A stretch of DNA of 64,000 bases from Devosia sp. FJ2-5-3 (GTDB lineage: Bacteria; Pseudomonadota; Alphaproteobacteria; Rhizobiales; Devosiaceae), in assembly GCF_029201545.1 (NCBI RefSeq), contig NZ_CP104007.1, forward strand, positions 2,762,501 through 2,826,500, given 5' to 3'. Position numbers and translations under genes: made by a program. Shown here in pieces: positions 25,279-33,110 of this stretch. The notes beneath the pieces are model-generated. The model was not told the DNA's origin. It saw nothing but the letters and a program-made list of their open reading frames with translations, and searched no databases. How positions within the stretch are numbered: position 1 is the stretch's first letter; each line of letters begins with the position of its first letter.

Positions 25279-26361
25279 TCAGAGACGGTTTTCCGTCTGT
25301 GCGTCGAACAGCGAACCGCGCGCGATATCGAAGCCGAGGGTGACCTTGTCACCAACATTGAGCTCGATATCGCTGGAGCAGCGGAAGGTGACCGGAATGC
25401 CGGCAACCTTGGTCCAGGCGAGGGTCTCCGAGCCCATGGGCTCGACGATCTCGATCTCCGCCGACGTGGTGAAGGGCGAACCATGCGCCGCATCGCCGAG
25501 GAAAATATGCTCGGGACGGACGCCAAGGACGGCCTTGCGCGCCCCATTTGCCGGCGCGGTGAAATCGTAGGAGCCGACCGGGATCTTGGTGCCATCATCG
25601 GCGGTGAAGGTCGCGCCATCCAGCGTGCCGTTGAGGAAGTTCATCGACGGCGAACCGATGAAGCCTGCCACATAGAGATTGACGGGCTTGTTGTAGATGG
25701 TGTGCGGATCGGCCAGCTGCTGGATGACACCGCTCTTCATGATGGCGATGCGGTCGGCAAGCGTCAGGGCCTCGATCTGGTCGTGGGTCACGTAGATCAT
25801 GGTGTTCTTGAGGCGCTGGTGCAGGCGCTTGATCTCGACGCGCAGATCCGAGCGGAGCTTGGCGTCGAGGTTGGATAGCGGCTCGTCGAAGAGGAACACA
25901 TCCACATCACGCACGAGGGCGCGGCCGATGGCGACGCGCTGACGCTGGCCACCGGAGAGATTGGCCGGCTTGCGCTGCAGCAGCGGCTCGATCTGGAGGA
26001 TTTCGGCGGCGCGCTTGACGCGCTTTTCGATCTCATCCTTGGCCATGCCCGAAACGCGCAGGCCGAAGGACAGGTTCTTTTCGACCGTCATCTGCGGATA
26101 GAGCGCGTAGGACTGGAACACCATGCCGATGCCGCGGTCCTTGGGCTCTTCCCAGGTGACGTTCTTGCCATTGATGAAGATCTGCCCGTCGGAGACTTCG
26201 AGAAGCCCCGCGATGCAGTTCAGCAGGGTCGACTTGCCACAGCCCGAGGGCCCGAGCAGCACGATGAACTCACCCTGGGCAATGTCGAGATTGAGGCGCT
26301 CGAGCACCTTCACATTGCCGAAATTGAGCGAGAGGTCTTTGATGGAAACGCTGGGTTGCAT
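25279..26361 (-). CDS. CUT1 sugar ABC transporter ATPase, UgpC/MsmK-like
   Basis: A 360-residue cytoplasmic ATPase: Walker A GPSGCGKST at about 37-45, Q-loop VFQSYALYPQMTV near 80, signature NLSGGQRQRVAIGRA near 132, Walker B VFLFDEPLSNLDA near 155, and switch histidine VTHDQIEAL near 189. The MalK-type regulatory C-terminal domain begins near FIGSPSMNFLNG. It lies 6 bp after the MalG-type permease stop in the sugar locus 2 operon and energises that importer. Confidence 0.95.
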   Translation of the reverse strand: MQPSVSIKDLSLNFGNVKVLERLNLDIAQGEFIVLLGPSGCGKSTLLNCIAGLLEVSDGQIFINGKNVTWEEPKDRGIGMVFQSYALYPQMTVEKNLSFGLRVSGMAKDEIEKRVKRAAEILQIEPLLQRKPANLSGGQRQRVAIGRALVRDVDVFLFDEPLSNLDAKLRSDLRVEIKRLHQRLKNTMIYVTHDQIEALTLADRIAIMKSGVIQQLADPHTIYNKPVNLYVAGFIGSPSMNFLNGTLDGATFTADDGTKIPVGSYDFTAPANGARKAVLGVRPEHIFLGDAAHGSPFTTSAEIEIVEPMGSETLAWTKVAGIPVTFRCSSDIELNVGDKVTLGFDIARGSLFDAQTENRL

Positions 26362-26367
26362 AGTCGT

Positions 26368-27300
26368 TTATCCCTTCACGGCGCCAGCGGCCACGCCGCG
26401 AACGAACAGCTTGCCGGAGACAAAGTAGACAATCAGAGGCACGAGGCCGGTGAGCACGGTGGCCGCCATGTTGACGTTGTACTCGGGCGTGCCCTGGGCA
26501 GAATTGACGATATTGTTCAGCTGCACCGTCATCGGCTGGTTCTGCGTGCCGGCAAAGACGGCGCCGAACAGGAAGTCATTCCAGATGCCGGTGATCTGCA
26601 GGATGAGCGCCACCACGAAGATCGGCAGCGACATGGGCAGCATGATCTCGAAGAAGATGCGCCAGAACCCTGCCCCATCGACGCGGGCGGCCTTGAACAG
26701 CTCCTGCGGCAGCGAGGCGAAGTAATTGCGGAACAGCAGCGTCAGAATGGGCATGCCGAAGATGGTGTGGATCAGGATGACGGCTTCGAGCTTGCCGAAA
26801 ATGCCGAGCTCACGGGTGATGATCACCAGCGGATAGAGCATCACCTGATAGGGGATGAACGAGCCGAAGATGAGGATGGCAAAGAAGATTTCCGAACCCT
26901 TGAAGCGCCAGTTGACCAGCGCATAGCCGTTGATCGCCGCGATGAAGATCGACACGATCGTGGACGGAATGGTGATCTTGACCGAGTTCCAGAAGCCCGG
27001 AGCAAGACCGTTGCAGTTCAGGCCGGTGCAGGCACTGGTCCAGGCCCGTGCCCAGGCGTCGAAATTGATCTGGCTGGGCAGAGCGAAGATCGAGCCGAAG
27101 CGGATTTCCGGCATGGTCTTGAACGAGGTCGAGACCATCACATAGAGCGGAAAGAGGAAGTAGAGCGAGAAGAAGACCAGGGTCGTATAGATCATGATCT
27201 TCTTCGGGGTGAAGAAGGGCTTTGGCCTCGGGCCACGCGGCTCGACGGACGGGCCGGACGAGACAGGCGCCGAGCCTGACAGAGTTGCGGTATTGCTCAT
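26368..27300 (-). CDS. CUT1 sugar ABC transporter permease, MalG type
   Basis: A 310-residue inner-membrane permease with a long proline-rich N-terminal tail (about 35 residues), a first membrane segment near 38-58 (IYTTLVFFSLYFLFPLYVM), and the EAA loop LFKAARVDGAGFWRIFFEIMLPM near 202-224. It has an insertion of two Cys residues in the first periplasmic loop (SACTGLNCNGL), which could form a disulfide. The start codon overlaps the stop of the MalF-type gene by 4 bp. The C-terminal VKG is typical of MalG-type proteins. Confidence 0.93.
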   Translation of the reverse strand: MSNTATLSGSAPVSSGPSVEPRGPRPKPFFTPKKIMIYTTLVFFSLYFLFPLYVMVSTSFKTMPEIRFGSIFALPSQINFDAWARAWTSACTGLNCNGLAPGFWNSVKITIPSTIVSIFIAAINGYALVNWRFKGSEIFFAILIFGSFIPYQVMLYPLVIITRELGIFGKLEAVILIHTIFGMPILTLLFRNYFASLPQELFKAARVDGAGFWRIFFEIMLPMSLPIFVVALILQITGIWNDFLFGAVFAGTQNQPMTVQLNNIVNSAQGTPEYNVNMAATVLTGLVPLIVYFVSGKLFVRGVAAGAVKG

Positions 27301-28238
27301 GTACGTCGGCCCTTTCCGCCAAATTCCAGATAGGCCCACGGGATCATGATGATCATCACCGTCAGCAGCATCATGGTCGCGGCTGCGAGTGCCTGACCGA
27401 TATTGCCGCCGGAGAACATATAGTTGACGACGTATTTGGCCGGTACTTCGGACGAAATGCCCGGGCCGCCATTGGTGAGGGCCACGACCAGATCATAGAG
27501 ACGGACAATGCCCGAGCCGATCAGCACCACGGCGGTGACGAGCACGCCGCGCATCATCGGCAGAACGATGGACACATAGGTGCGCCAGGTGGGGATGCCG
27601 TCGACGCGCGCGGCCTTCCAGATCTCTTCATCGACGCCGCGCAAACCAGCGAGCATCAGGATCATGCAGAAGCCGACGCCCTGCCAGAGACCGGCAATGA
27701 GGAGCGCGAACAGCACCATGCGCGGATTGGTGATCCAGTCGAAGGTGAAATTCTCCCAGCCCAGATTACGCATCGCGCCCTGGAGGCCGAGCGTGGGGTT
27801 CATGATCCACTGCCAGACGAGGCCGGTGACGATGAACGAGAGGGCGAAGGGGTAGAGCATGATGGTGCGGAAGGCGCTTTCGAAGCGGATCTTCTGGTCC
27901 ATCAGCACGGCAAGCAGGAAGCCAAGGGTCAGTGTCAACACCAGGCTCATGGCGCCATAGGTGATCAGATTGGTGACCGAGATATTCCAGCGATTGGTGG
28001 TGAACAGGCGCTCATACTGATCGAAACCGACGAACTTGCCGGTCGGCAGGAGCTTAGAGTTGGTGAAGGAGTAGTAGATTGTCCAGATCGTGCACCCGAC
28101 GAAGACGACGAGAACGGTCGCCATCATGGGCAGCGCCGCTATTTTGGCGGGCAGATTTTTCAGGAAGGTCTTTTGCAGGAGGCCAGGCCGAGCGACGTCG
28201 CGTGCCTCCTCCCCCGATTTAACGGCAATGTCCGCCAT
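27297..28238 (-). CDS. CUT1 sugar ABC transporter permease, MalF type
   Basis: A 313-residue permease with six predicted membrane segments, the first near 35-60 (LPMMATVLVVFVGCTIWTIYY). The EAA loop IWKAARVDGIPTWRTYVSIVLPM lies near 218-240. A charged 30-residue N-terminus precedes the first segment. It forms the pore with the MalG-type protein. It follows the binding-protein gene after a 93-bp gap that carries a strong hairpin. Confidence 0.94.
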   Translation of the reverse strand: MADIAVKSGEEARDVARPGLLQKTFLKNLPAKIAALPMMATVLVVFVGCTIWTIYYSFTNSKLLPTGKFVGFDQYERLFTTNRWNISVTNLITYGAMSLVLTLTLGFLLAVLMDQKIRFESAFRTIMLYPFALSFIVTGLVWQWIMNPTLGLQGAMRNLGWENFTFDWITNPRMVLFALLIAGLWQGVGFCMILMLAGLRGVDEEIWKAARVDGIPTWRTYVSIVLPMMRGVLVTAVVLIGSGIVRLYDLVVALTNGGPGISSEVPAKYVVNYMFSGGNIGQALAAATMMLLTVMIIMIPWAYLEFGGKGRRT

Positions 28239-28258
28239 AAACTTCTCTCCATTGAGAA

Positions 28259-28288
28259 GGTGGTCGATCTCCTAAGAGACCGACCACC
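28259..28288 (-). terminator. Hairpin between binding-protein and permease genes of sugar locus 2
   Basis: In minus-strand RNA GGTGGTCG-G-UCUC pairs with GAGA-U-CGACCACC around a UUAG loop: 13 bp including one G-U pair that would be an A/C mismatch on the other strand. There is no T-run in the coding direction, so read-through with mRNA protection is more likely than complete stop. Confidence 0.7.
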
Positions 28289-28331
28289 GCTTTTTGGAAT
28301 GAGAGCTGAGCCTCATTCAACCCGGGCAGAA

Positions 28332-29573
28332 TTAGTCAGCCTGAGCGATGATCTCGGCGCGGCGCTCGATGTAGTCATCAACGGTGACGCTTTCGTCAGC
28401 GAAGAATTCGAGATCGAGATCCTGCAGCTGCTGCTGGGTGTCGCTGGAGAGCGAGGAGTCGCCCGAGGGCAGCAGGCCGTTCTTGAGCAGACCAAGAGCC
28501 TTGGTCATGCAGGCGTTGGCGCCCGACAGGTCGATGTCGGTACGGATCGGCATGGAGCCCTTGACCATGTTGAACTTGAGCTGGGCTTCAGGCGAGATCA
28601 GGATGCGTGCCAGCTGGGCCTGGGCTTCGATCACAGCCGGATCGGTGCCTTCGGGAAGCTTGGGGAAGTAGAAGGAGTCACCGCCACCGGTCAGCTGATC
28701 GCCGACGCCGAGAGCGGGGAGACATTCATAGTCTTCACCGGGGACGCCGCCTGCGATCTGCAGATCGCCAGCGAGCCAGTCGCCATGGATGTTGCCGGCA
28801 GCAGTGCCTTCGAGCAGCTGATTGCCAACGTCACCGAAGGACGGAACCATGGTTTCGGGCGAAGTCACCTTGCGCAGGGCGTCGAGAGCTTCAGCAACCT
28901 TGCGGAATTCCGGCCCGCGAACGGCTTCCGGATCCTTGTCGGTGTTGATGCGCTTGACGAGGTCGGCACCACCGATGCCGTTCATGAGAACGCCGGGAAT
29001 GCCGTTGATCGGCCAGCCGGTCGCGAGGCCGAAGGGCAGGATGCCGGCTTCCTGCAGTGCAGGCCAGGAGGCAACATATTCATCCCAATTGGTCGGGACG
29101 GGCTGGCCGATCTTTTCGTAGGCAGCAGTGGAGAGCCACAGCCAGTCCCACGAGTGGATGTTGATCGGCAGGCAGTAGAGACCGCCTTCGTAGCGGCACG
29201 GCTCGAGCAGGGACTGGTCGACATAGAAGCTGTCGATATCGAGATCGGCAACAACGTCGGTCAGGTCGCGCATCAGGCCAGCCTGGATGAGCTCCTCGGC
29301 ATCACGGCCGGTGTTCATCTGGGTGGCGCCCATCGGGTTGCCACCGATGATACGGCTGATGATGACCGGGTTTGCGCCAGTGCCCGAACCGGCCAGCGCG
29401 CTGTCGACCCAGGTATTGCCCGTCTCTGCCTCGAAAATCTTGGCGAATTCGGCGATAGCGGCAGCTTCACCGGCAGAAGTCCACCAGTGGGTGACTTCAA
29501 GATCCGCTGCCATGGCCGAAGTCGAGCCGAGCAACGCAGTTGCCATGGCGGCAACTACTGCAAACTTCTTCAT
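28332..29573 (-). CDS. CUT1 sugar ABC transporter substrate-binding protein (glucose/mannose-type)
   Basis: The periplasmic receptor of sugar locus 2. The signal peptide MKKFAVVAAMATALLGSTSAMA is followed by ADLEVTHWWTSAGEAAAIAEF, which matches family-1 binding proteins of the GtsA/glucose-mannose group. The mature domain has two Cys near residues 127 and 134 (EPCRYEGGLYCLPINIHSWDWL), likely a disulfide, and the hinge-region IHGDWLAGD near 283. The ATG at 29573 is behind GGGAGGACATATCT. As first gene of the long operon it is probably transcribed from the promoter controlled by the divergent LacI protein. Confidence 0.93.
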   Translation of the reverse strand: MKKFAVVAAMATALLGSTSAMAADLEVTHWWTSAGEAAAIAEFAKIFEAETGNTWVDSALAGSGTGANPVIISRIIGGNPMGATQMNTGRDAEELIQAGLMRDLTDVVADLDIDSFYVDQSLLEPCRYEGGLYCLPINIHSWDWLWLSTAAYEKIGQPVPTNWDEYVASWPALQEAGILPFGLATGWPINGIPGVLMNGIGGADLVKRINTDKDPEAVRGPEFRKVAEALDALRKVTSPETMVPSFGDVGNQLLEGTAAGNIHGDWLAGDLQIAGGVPGEDYECLPALGVGDQLTGGGDSFYFPKLPEGTDPAVIEAQAQLARILISPEAQLKFNMVKGSMPIRTDIDLSGANACMTKALGLLKNGLLPSGDSSLSSDTQQQLQDLDLEFFADESVTVDDYIERRAEIIAQAD

Positions 29574-29670
29574 AGATATGTCCTCCCAACGAACACGAGG
29601 GGCCTCCGCCCCAATCATGCCGCCAGCCGCGAGGTTGTCTTCTTTGAATGAGACATCCCAGGCCGGCCGC

Positions 29671-29716
29671 GTGTAATCGATTGCAATTGACCAAAACGCC
29701 CAGTGCAATCGATTTC
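29671..29716. promoter_or_regulatory. Tandem LacI-type operators between the sugar locus 2 operon and its regulator
   Basis: Two near-identical palindromes, TGTAATCGATTGCA (29672-29685) and TGCAATCGATTTCA (29704-29717), share the core AATCGATT with central CG, as in most LacI-family operators. Their centres are 32 bp apart, three helical turns, which suits cooperative binding on one DNA face. They lie about 100 bp upstream of the binding-protein start and about 70-110 bp upstream of the LacI start, so they could control both. Confidence 0.75.
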
Positions 29717-29783
29717 AGGAGTTTCATACAGGACTTGCGGACCTGTCAAGATCGTTTTAGACCCTTTGCAGAATTGACAGCGA

Positions 29784-30866
29784 ATGGAGGCGCTGGCTCA
29801 CGTGCAAGAACCAAGAAAAACGCCGACAATCCAAGACGTTGCGCGTTTTGCGAAAGTCTCTACAGCAACAGTGAGCCGCGCCCTCTCCGCCCCCGGAAAG
29901 GTGAGCGAGGCGACGCGCGCCCGTGTTTCGGAGGCCGTTCGTGTAACCGGTTACACGCTTAACCAGACCGCCCGCTCGCTGCGCCAGCGCAGTGCAAAAG
30001 CAATCCTGGTTGCCCTCCCTGACATCCGCAATCCGTTCTTTTCGTCGATCCTCGACGCCATCGAGCGAGAGGCGGCGCTGCGGGGCTATGGCGTCCTCGT
30101 CATCAACCTCTATTTCGGCAGGCAGACCGTGGGGCGGCTGCAGGATTTCCTGCTGTCCAATCGCGCCGACGGGCTGTTGCTGCTCGATGGCTCGATCGAG
30201 GTGGCGCAGCTGCAATCGTTGCGCGACCAGGCGGCGATGGTACCGGTGGTGATCGCCTGCGAGGAGATTCCCAAATCGGGTTTTCACACGGTTCTGACCG
30301 ACAATATCGAGGCGGCGGAGAGGGCGACGCGGCACCTGATCGATCTGGGCCACACCCGAATCGGGCATTTGCTGGGGCCGGAGCAAAATATCGTTGCGCG
30401 CGAACGGCATAGCGGCTTCGCGCGGGCTTTGGACAAGGTCGGGCTCGAAGTGCGACCCGAGTGGTGCCTGCGCGGCAATTTCGAAATGGAAACGGGCTAT
30501 GCAGCGGCGGCGCGGTTCCTGTCGCTGCCCGAGCGGCCCACCGCCTTCTTCGCGGCCAATGATGAATCGGCCATCGGCTTCCTCTCGGGACTGCGCCAGC
30601 ACGGGATCATCTGCCCCCGGGACATCTCGGTCATCGGGTTCGATGATCTGGGCGTTACCCCGCATATCGACCCGCCCCTGACCACCATGCGCCAGCCGCG
30701 GGAAATGCTCGGGCGGATGGCCGCCGAGGCGCTTATCGACATGATCGAGGGCTCGGCGAACCGGGAAAAACCCCTGCGTATCGTCCTGCGGAGCGAGCTG
30801 GTGGTGCGCGAGAGCACCGGACGTCCGCCATCTGTGGAACGCGCCGACGCGCCTGCCCTGCCCTGA
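29784..30866 (+). CDS. LacI-family transcriptional regulator of sugar locus 2
   Basis: A 360-residue repressor. The helix-turn-helix TIQDVARFAKVSTATVSRAL occupies residues 15-34, the hinge follows near 50-62, and the sensor domain includes ILVALPDIRNPFFSSILDAIE near 73-93 and ISVIGFDDLGVTPHIDPPLTT near 280-300. An 18-bp perfect palindrome lies inside the gene just after the DNA-binding region. ATG at 29784 is taken as start; a GTG six codons later, behind GGAGG, is possible. It is divergent from the sugar locus 2 operon, with tandem operators in the gap. Confidence 0.92.
   Translation: MEALAHVQEPRKTPTIQDVARFAKVSTATVSRALSAPGKVSEATRARVSEAVRVTGYTLNQTARSLRQRSAKAILVALPDIRNPFFSSILDAIEREAALRGYGVLVINLYFGRQTVGRLQDFLLSNRADGLLLLDGSIEVAQLQSLRDQAAMVPVVIACEEIPKSGFHTVLTDNIEAAERATRHLIDLGHTRIGHLLGPEQNIVARERHSGFARALDKVGLEVRPEWCLRGNFEMETGYAAAARFLSLPERPTAFFAANDESAIGFLSGLRQHGIICPRDISVIGFDDLGVTPHIDPPLTTMRQPREMLGRMAAEALIDMIEGSANREKPLRIVLRSELVVRESTGRPPSVERADAPALP
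29940..29957. promoter_or_regulatory. Perfect 18-bp palindrome inside the LacI gene
   Basis: CGTGTAACCGGTTACACG is fully self-complementary and has the AACCGGTT core with central CG that is usual in LacI/GalR operators. It encodes the hinge-proximal residues VTGYT. It could be an auxiliary operator, or just a chance result of coding constraints. Confidence 0.4.
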
Positions 30867-30915
30867 CCCAAGAGGCATTCCATTTCCCGCAAAATGCGAT
30901 AAAGGAAGGGCGCGC

Positions 30916-30992
30916 GGTCCCGTAGCTCAGCTGGATAGAGCAGCAGCCTTCTAAGCTGTTGGTCACAGGTTCGAATCCTGTCGGGATCGCCA
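30916..30992 (+). tRNA. tRNA-Arg (anticodon TCT)
   Basis: A 77-base cloverleaf. The acceptor arm GGUCCCG pairs with CGGGAUC with one G-U pair, the D arm has UAGCUCAGCUGGAUAGAGCA, the anticodon loop is CUUCUAA (anticodon UCU), the T loop is GUUCGAAUC, and discriminator G is followed by an encoded CCA. Confidence 0.97.
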
Positions 30993-31160
30993 GAATTTCA
31001 GTCGCTTTCCCATTTGTTTTTCCACGGTGGGATCGCTGGACGATCGATGCTGCAGAACTGCACTGTCGCAAGTCACGTCAGCCAGATCCCGTCGATTGCG
31101 GTAAGGACCTCGTCCTTATTACCTCGGTTCATGGTCCGGCTCATCAGAAGGATCGCACTC

Positions 31161-31394
31161 GTGCCAACCCTGTACTTTGTTCAAGGCTTCCGCGCCAAAG
31201 GGCGCAAGCTGGAGCCGGATCAGCCGCAGGCTGCCCGGTCGGCGGAGGCTGCGATAGCGGCAGCTGAGCGGATCGCGCCTTCAAGGGCGGGCGTCTGGGC
31301 CTACTCCGCAGACGTCGATGTGGAGGCCGACACCTATGACGAACCGAAAGTGCTGTTCAAGGCCGGCACCCTGCCGCCTGGCCTCGCCGAATAG
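31161..31394 (+). CDS. Small conserved hypothetical protein
   Basis: A 77-residue soluble protein, MPTLYFVQGFRAKGRKLEPD at the N-terminus, then an Ala-rich amphipathic helix (about 25-42), then AGVWAYSADVDVEADTYDEP and KVLFKAGTLPPGL. The pattern, a strand, a helix and two strands ending in a short Pro-Gly motif, resembles small uncharacterised proteins of Hyphomicrobiales; I do not know a function. The start is GTG behind AGAAGGA; an in-frame ATG lies 30 bp upstream and would add ten residues. It stands alone after tRNA-Arg. Confidence 0.65.
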   Translation: MPTLYFVQGFRAKGRKLEPDQPQAARSAEAAIAAAERIAPSRAGVWAYSADVDVEADTYDEPKVLFKAGTLPPGLAE

Positions 31395-31419
31395 GCGCCA
31401 CACAAATCGCCAATGAGTT

Positions 31420-31447
31420 GCGGCCGCCGGAGTGATCCGGCGGCCGC
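31420..31447. terminator. Hairpin between convergent genes
   Basis: A perfect 11-bp stem (GCGGCCGCCGG / CCGGCGGCCGC) with a 6-base loop, between the small hypothetical gene and the convergent binding-protein gene. Neither side has a T-run, so it is only probably a terminator. Confidence 0.5.
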
Positions 31448-31467
31448 GCTTCTGAGTTCGTTATGCG

Positions 31468-33027
31468 TTATTTTGCGAGTGAGGCATCCCAGAGGTAGAC
31501 GCGTTCGTCGCGGCGGGCCTGCCAGTTCACCCGATCGGACACGCCGTAGAAGTCAGGCTGAAAGTAGAGCATCAGCCACGGCGGATCGTTGTAGAAAACG
31601 TCCAGCATGCGATTGATGATGGGGCGCTGCTCCTCCTTGGTGGTGGTCTTGGAGATGTCTGCCCAGCCGTTGAACCAGTCCGGGTTTTTCCAGGACGTGT
31701 AGTTGGTGCCGGATTCGACGGTGGCCAGATCGGTCATGTCGACAAGCGGCTCGGCGAGGTCACCACCGGTGCCCAGGAAGAACAGCGGACCGGCATCGTG
31801 CTCGCGGATGAGCGGGACATAGACCGAGGCGAATTCCAGCAATTCAACTTCGGTTTCGACGCCGATATCGTTGAGATACTGGCCAATGGCCTGAACGACA
31901 TTGGCGTCATTGAGGTAGCGGCCGCGCGGCCCCTGCAGCTTGATATTGAAACGAACGCCGTTTTCGCCCCGCGGATAGCCGGCTTCGTCCAGCAGCTTTT
32001 CAGCCATCTCCGGATCATAGGGATAAGGTTCGATGTCGGGATTGCCGTTGGGCGGGTTCACCAGGCCCGTGGCGCGCTCGCACTCGAAATTGAGCAGCTG
32101 CGAGCAGATGGAGGGCACGTCGATGGCATATTGCAGGGCGACGCGAACATCGGTGTTCTGGATGGCAGCCCCACCCTCGCTTCCCTGGGCGAAATCATCG
32201 CGCAGATTGAAACCGACATAGATGCGGCGCGTGCCCTGTACAGCCTGGACCTCGGCCGTTCCGGAGGTGTTGATGGGCTCGAGCTGGTCGGGCGCCACAT
32301 TGGTGATGATATCGACATTGCCGGCGATCAGCTCGGCCGAACGGGTCGATGCTTCCGGGATGATGCGATAGACGAGCGTGTCGAAATTGCCCGGCTCGCG
32401 GTATTTTTCAAGGACGATCTGGGAGGCGCGATCCCAGGTGGTCAGCTTATAGGACCCGGAGCCGATCGGGCGTTCGGCGGCTTCTTCCACCGTCATGGCC
32501 TCGTAGCTATCCTTGCAGTGGATCATCACTTCACTCATCAGCGTGAAAGCGATGGGGTTCTTGCGGCCGATGGTGATCTTGACCTCGGTGTCGCTCAGCG
32601 CCTCGGCGCTTTTGAAGCCGACCGAGGAGAAGATGTAGCCCGGCGTATTGCCGGTGAAATTGTACTGCGGATCGGCTGGGCGGGTGAAGGAATAGGCCAC
32701 GTCTTCGGCGGTCAGCGGCTCGCCATCCGAGCAGGTAAGGCCCTCCGGGATGGTGTAGGTATATTCGAGCCCATCTTCCGAGATGGAATAGCCCGAGGCC
32801 AGATCGGGCACGAGGCCGCCGGTGGGAACCGGCTCATAGAGCGTCTGGAAGATGTGGCGGGCGATGTTTGAATTGTCGCGCGCTGAAATCTGTGCGGGAT
32901 CGAACGTAACGGCGTCCGTGGACAGGCCCACCACGATGGTGTTGTCCGGCGGCGCTGCAATCACCGCAGAAACGGGCGCGACCAGCGCGACCGTGCCTGC
33001 TGCGAGCAGATGTCTTATGAGCTTCAT
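31468..33027 (-). CDS. Peptide/nickel-type ABC transporter substrate-binding protein (family 5), no permease nearby
   Basis: A 519-residue exported binding protein of the DppA/OppA family. The signal peptide is MKLIRHLLAAGTVALVAPVSAVIA. Family landmarks are ISARDNSNIARHIFQTLYEPV near 47-67, SEDGLEYTYTIPEGLTCSDGEPL near 82-104, and DNP-like NPPNGNPDIEPYPYDPEMAEKLLDEAGY near 325-352. No permease or ATPase gene is adjacent, so it must work with components elsewhere. It is 84 bp downstream of three amidohydrolase genes, which suggests a peptide or amide substrate that these enzymes hydrolyse. The ATG follows a GGAGGG site 8 bp upstream. Confidence 0.9.
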   Translation of the reverse strand: MKLIRHLLAAGTVALVAPVSAVIAAPPDNTIVVGLSTDAVTFDPAQISARDNSNIARHIFQTLYEPVPTGGLVPDLASGYSISEDGLEYTYTIPEGLTCSDGEPLTAEDVAYSFTRPADPQYNFTGNTPGYIFSSVGFKSAEALSDTEVKITIGRKNPIAFTLMSEVMIHCKDSYEAMTVEEAAERPIGSGSYKLTTWDRASQIVLEKYREPGNFDTLVYRIIPEASTRSAELIAGNVDIITNVAPDQLEPINTSGTAEVQAVQGTRRIYVGFNLRDDFAQGSEGGAAIQNTDVRVALQYAIDVPSICSQLLNFECERATGLVNPPNGNPDIEPYPYDPEMAEKLLDEAGYPRGENGVRFNIKLQGPRGRYLNDANVVQAIGQYLNDIGVETEVELLEFASVYVPLIREHDAGPLFFLGTGGDLAEPLVDMTDLATVESGTNYTSWKNPDWFNGWADISKTTTKEEQRPIINRMLDVFYNDPPWLMLYFQPDFYGVSDRVNWQARRDERVYLWDASLAK

Positions 33028-33060
33028 GAGGAAACCCTCCTTCCTTGGGTCAGAAAACGG

Positions 33061-33096
33061 GGTGGTTTCGATGCCCCCTCAGACATCGAAACCACC
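33061..33096 (-). terminator. Strong hairpin between amidohydrolase and binding-protein genes
   Basis: A perfect 13-bp stem (GGTGGTTTCGATG / CATCGAAACCACC) with a 10-base loop. On the minus strand it is followed by CCGTTTTC, so it may act as a partial terminator that separates the two genes. Confidence 0.65.
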
Positions 33097-33110
33097 TGGC
33101 GGATGCCATG

